NCBI RefSeq assembly: GCF_028640845.1
Contig: NC_080540.1
Location: 164,257,252 to 164,321,251 of the forward strand
Direction: 5' to 3'
Origin: Ahaetulla prasina
Lineage: Eukaryota > Chordata > Lepidosauria > Squamata > Colubridae
Length of the DNA: 64,000 nucleotides
The first letter of the stretch is position 1, and the number at the start of each line of letters is the position of its first letter. Both the position numbers and the translations under genes were made by a program. This document shows positions 47,701 through 53,700 of the stretch, piece by piece. The notes under the pieces were generated by a model that was given only the letters and a program-made list of their open reading frames with translations, ran no database searches and was not told where the DNA came from.

Positions 47701-50700
47701 GTCAATTGCAAAAGCCAGCTTTGCTTGGAGCAGCTTATATCCCGCAACAATACCTTTAGCACCCTCAAACATTACTATCTGCCTATCGCAGGTCCCTTGG
47801 AAGGACTCAGTAGGTGGACAAAAAGGCCTTATCCAGTCAAAAAATCTGGCTGACTGTGATCAACAACAATAATAATAATAATGGTGGACTCACACATCTG
47901 AAAGCCATCAATTTGTAGTGTCTAAATCAGGGGTATCCAAACTTGGTCCCTTTAAGACTTATGGACTTCAACTCCCAGAGTTCCTCAGCCAGCTTTGCTG
48001 GCTGAGGGACTCTGGGAGTTGAAGTCCACAAGTCTTAAAGGGACCAAGTTTGGACACCCCTGGTCTAAATCTTCGACAATGCAGGCTACAGCCTTAGTTA
48101 AAAATAGGTACATCACACAAAAAGTGATCTTCTCAAGTTATACAATGCCATGGTACTTTAGTCCTTGTTTAGTGACCACAGTTGGGACCAGCAACTTGAA
48201 CATTAAGTAAAGTGGTTGCCATAACTGTGTGGTAAGATTTTTGAAGGTTGTAAATGTGAGGATTGGTTGTACAATTAGGTTTTCATCACCATCATGACTG
48301 CAAACTGCCACTAAACAAGGTAGTTCCTAATAACACAGGAACTAAAAATAACATAGTCAAGGCCATTCTGCTTTTCTTCCATTTGGATATCCCCAATTGT
48401 CTTAAAAGACAGTTGGGCTTTCTTGGGTTTTTTTCCGTGAAAACTTGTCATGTCTAATCCAAGAAACTTCTTAGTTCATTTTCAGAAATTAAGAAGCTTC
48501 TTCGATGAGAAGTGAAACATTTTCAAGGAAAAAACCAAGAAAGTCAAGTTGCCTTTTGTAAAGCACCTTTGTGACAACTATGACCTACCTGAATGACTGA
48601 GAATCTTTACAGACATTCCATTAGGATACTAGCTTAAGTCTAACTTGATTTGCAATTGTCTGTCTTAAATCTGTAACAATAATTGAGTTTTTAATCTCTT
48701 CTTTCTTCAGAAAGTGGGAAGAACTAATGTATTTCTTTACCTCCCTCGTTCAGCGATATCTTTTCAAGTCATGATCTTCTATTTCTTCCTGGACTGCTGG
48801 CCAAACGTATTTGCTGAGATCCTGCGCTTTGCAGACCGTTCTTTCTACAAGGTGATAACAAGGGGTGGGAGAGGTTGCAAGAAAGATATGGGGAATCTGG
48901 ATTTCATTCCTCATGGATATACTTGAATGGTCCATTGGCCATGAAGAACAGTTTGAAAAACTCCGCAAAGAGTTCTGAGAGGTTATGGCTCTAAAAGAAA
49001 AGCAAATTTCAACTTCCTAAAACAACTGTACTGAAGAAGCTGACATTGAAGTATCTGACTGAAGTAATTAATACAGGTGGTCTCTCATTTAGCAACTGGT
49101 TGCAGTTACAACTATGATGATAAAGTAAAGTTATAATCAAAACTCACATTTACAACCTCTGCAGGTCTGCAAAACAAAGGGAAGTTGAAGTAAGATTGCA
49201 AGCATGTTTTATCCATGCTAATTGTTTTAATCGGCTTGCAAAACATTTTAATTTTTGCTTTTATCATATGGCACCAGAGTCACTTCAGGTCAGATGGGCA
49301 GCTATGTAAATTTGGCAATAAATAAATTTGGCAAATAAATAGCATAACTGTTTTACTTAACGACCACTTAACAACTTTGTTGCTGCTCTCAATTGTGGTC
49401 ACTAAATGAAGACTACCTGTAGAAACATGTATGTTTAGGGACTATAAGAGAGATCAAATAACATGTTCTGAAAGACTTTGCAAGATCCCACGTGATGGTT
49501 CATTCATGCCCTCCCAATGGCTGAAATCTAACTTTTCATGCCCTTCTTGACCCTCCCCGATCCTTGATCTCATCCCTTCCCTAACACCCTGTGCATCTCC
49601 TCGCTCTCCTACATCTGACAGCAGCCACTTACCTGCCTGATTGGCACTTGCAATTTCCCACTGGTTTCCCCACTGACTTAGTGATGGAAATTCTAATCCC
49701 GACTGCCTTTGTAACTCAAGGACTACCTGTACACAGATAATCTAGAATGGATTGTCTCTTTCCTTGCCAAAATACAGTGATGTTCCCGTTTCAAGCCTGG
49801 CATTTCTGTGTTTTTCATGCTCTTTATTCCATTCTCCCTGCCTAGGACTGGTGGAATTCCACATCATTCTCTGCATTCTTTCGGTTACTGAATGTGATCG
49901 TACACGATTGGCTGTACTGCTATATTTATCAAGATTTTCTGTGGGTAGGTAAGGCTGTAATGGGCTGTGAGAATAATCTTTGGGGCAGGAGGAAGAACTG
50001 CAGCCAGGGTGATGATCAAGAGGAGATATTTCTGCTCGGAGCAGGAATAGGGGTAGAATAACATCTCAGAAAAGATTCTTCAGTTCAGAAAATAAAGACT
50101 GGGAAGGGGAGAAGCTTTCAGACTTGCAAGATTCTATTTCTGTAACCTAACCTTGCAATAAAAGTACTATTATTGGTTTACTGTCCGGACTACCTGAAAG
50201 GGCTGACAAGCTTACCAGACCCACCCTATATTACCCCATAAAGTAAACCTGCTGCCTGTAATTTCTCTATGCCTGTCTTCATTGTTTATTGGTGAGGACC
50301 AGGATGAGGTCTATAATTCACCTGTGCTCCTTCTCTTCCAGCTGATTGGAGGGAGAGCCCGAGGCGGAGTTATGCTCATTGTCTTCCTTTTGTCAGCGGC
50401 TTCCCATGAATACATGTTCACCTTGGCCTTTGGCTTCTTCTATCCTCTCATGTTTGTGCTTTTTGCCATGACTGGAGGTTAGTACTGCCTCAGGAAATGG
50501 ACTACTAAACCATCCCTCAGAGGATTCAAACAAGGCCCATTAAAAAATAATGTGGCATTGATTGCTTCTGGTGAATTCTGAGCAGCTCAAGGCCTTCCAT
50601 CCCTCCGAGGTCGGTAAAATGAGGACCCAGATTGTTGGGGGCAATATGCTGACTCTGTAAACGGCTTAGAGAGGGCTGTAAAGCACTATGAAGCAGTACA

Positions 50701-53700
50701 TAAGTCTAAGTGCTCTTGCTATTCTGTTCTGCCTTTTTGCTGGTTTGCGGTTCTCACACTTCCCAATTGACATGCCTTCATGTCTATTTTGGTACATTTT
50801 TTTTTACCACTTGTAGATGGAGTTGCTCCAAATTTATTCAAAATATATTAAACCAATGGGTCAGGATCTTGTGATTCATCTAATCCTAAACCCTAATAAA
50901 AGTATCAAAGCATTACCCTGCCCACCCACACTCCAGCCCCACCAGTGCTTCTCAATCTTGGTGACTTTAAATTGCGTGGACTTCAGCTCCCAGAATTCCC
51001 CAGGCAGCCATGTACATTGTATTCTTTCCTCAGATGATGCCCTGTATGATTAGGATGGAGGCTGCTTTTTCATGCTGGAGAAAGTTATTTTTGTGTTATA
51101 TTTGTTTCAAATCTTGCTGGTCATTGACTGAGTAAACAGTGGCTCTTCCCTGAGAAAATTAAGATTCCTTATTCCAACAGGAGAAAAAAAATAATCTCAA
51201 ACATGAACAATTTTACAAATTAAAAAGCAAGAACAGAAACAAAATGAATAACTGGAAAACAAAATTTTGTTATTTCAGAAGTCCAATGCCATTTCCAAAA
51301 CAGATGCTTTAGTTACAATCAGGACGCAGATAAAAGAACAGGAAAATAGCCTAGGTTCTAGGAGCAGAGAGTTCCATTTGCAAGGGCATTGCTCTGAGAA
51401 TTCTATTTCCCAAATCATTCATTCATTTATTCATTTACTTATTTACTGATTTAATTTTATTTAATTTTGTCAACAAGTACAAGGAAACAAGTATCAGTAT
51501 AGACATAGACATGGACACATGAAAAAATGGCACAAATAAATAAGGATATAAATAAGCAAAACATAGCCATAAACACATAAATGAGTACATATAAATGGGG
51601 ACAGTAGGACAGGGATAGTAGGCACGCTGGTGCGCTTATGCACTCCCCCTTCGGGACCTCTTAAGAAACCTGTAAGGCCCATGGTAGACAGTTCACGGTA
51701 AAAGGCATGGGGATTAGAGAAACTAATAACAGAATCAGGTAGAGTGTTCCAGACATTTACTACTCTATTGTGGAAGTCATATTTTCTGCAATCAAGATTA
51801 GAGCGGATTACATTTAGTTTGTATCCATTGATAGCCCTCGTGTTATTGCAGTTGAAGTTAAAGTAGTCTTTAACAGGTAGAATGTTTTTACCTCCATGAG
51901 AGTAGGGATGGGGCATATTGTCTTGTAATTAACATGGACATTGCTGTTATTTTAGATTTCGTAATGCAGAACGTTCCTATTGTAGATTAGAGTTATTAGA
52001 AATCAATAACTGAGAGATCTCCTTAGCTCAGTGTGGCTGGAATATACACAATTAACCCTTTTTCTGTTTGTCTTCATAGTGTTCTTTAACTTTGTTCTCA
52101 ATGATAAGAGAAAAGGCCCTGTCTGGAACACCATCATATGGATATGCCTCCTTTTGGGTGTAGCGATTTTTTTGTCCTTATACAGCTACGAGTTCTTTGC
52201 GCAGGTCCACTGTCCACTCAAAGAGGTGAGTAGACAGTTTATCCTTGTGGAGTTAGAATAAGTCTTGGGTTCCCTCTTCATAACATTTTTCATTAATGAA
52301 AATAGGTCTTCTTCCAAGGGGATCAAGCCTACAAGCTGGCATATATCCCATCTGCTAAAATTAAGGTAAAAAGGGTGGGGAATTCAGAAACACCAGGAAC
52401 TTGCAAATAAAGCCATTATAAAGCTAAGAGCTGATTCTAATTCTGCTGGCATTGGCAATGGCTAATAGCAACTCAGGGGTATAGTTGTACCCATATATAC
52501 TTATTAATTAACTTGACAGACTGACCAACCGACCAGTTGATTTGTGCCATTAAGTTGGTTCTGATTCCTAGTGACAACATAAATAGATCTTCTCCATGTT
52601 GATCTATGTCTACCTGTTTTTTCAAGTCTCCCAATGGTGCAGTCATAGCCAGCATAGCTGACTCCATCCACTTTGCTGCTGGTCCTCCTTCTCTTCTCTT
52701 TCCTTCCTTCTTTTCCAACATTCTCTATTCCTAGCCTTATTTACCTGTATCTATGCTAGCTCACAATGAATAAGTATTTGATTTTTATCCTGCTTTTATT
52801 TCTGGTCAATTCTGCTACACATCTAATGCTCCTGCTTCCTATTTTCCCAACAACAAACCTGTGAGGTGGGCTGGGCTGAAAGAGAGTGACTGGCCCCAAG
52901 TCACTCAGCTTACTTTCATCCCTAAGGGAGGCCTAGAACTCACAGTCTCCTGGTTTCTAGGCCAGTACCTGAACCAGCATACCAAACCGGCTCTTAAGTT
53001 AAATATTGGGGAAAACAGAGGCCCGGAATACATATTTGCATGGATGTGGAAACTACAGTAGGTATTGTTAAAAATGAGAGCACAATGGTTTCAACTTTTG
53101 TTGCTTTCAGATATAAAGAGAGTGATCAAATAGGAGCGAGAAAAATCCTCTGTAACCTGGCTGGAACTATTTAATTAAAGATTGCTTCATTATTCCTTAT
53201 ATTACTTAATTAAGATTTATTAAGTCACCTTTTAGCTGTAAAATATTAAAATGCTCCAATCAATAAAAAATAAAGAAAAAAATTCACATTAGCTGTATTT
53301 TGGGGCATTCAATATTTGGAAAAAGCACCTGACTATTATTGATATATGAATGTTGGTATTGTAACCTAGGCCCAAGTAGTTATTACCAGATACAGTCAGT
53401 CCTAAACAAACGTATTTTATTAGAACAGCTGAGAATTACAGCATTCTCAGCTTAGTCCAAATTAATTCCAAAACAAATCCTTCAGAAAAAGTCCTTGGGC
53501 CTTATCACAAACCTTTGTCCTCTTTGGCACCCTGCCAAAGTTTTTTCTTGGCAAAGTCCCACAAACTTCAGAAACAAGCGACTACTGCTAGAAACAATTG
53601 TAGCAACGTTGCTTTCCTACAAAGAGCCCAATCATCTTCTGGCCTTATTCCCAAGTCGTCCTTTTTGCTTCAGCTGCTCTTGCCTTCTGGTAGCTCTTTG

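Noticed and set aside
49073..49425. A CRISPR-like or satellite array from repeated actacctgta motifs
   Set aside because: The motif is the end of a dispersed inverted-end repeat family, not a regular array.
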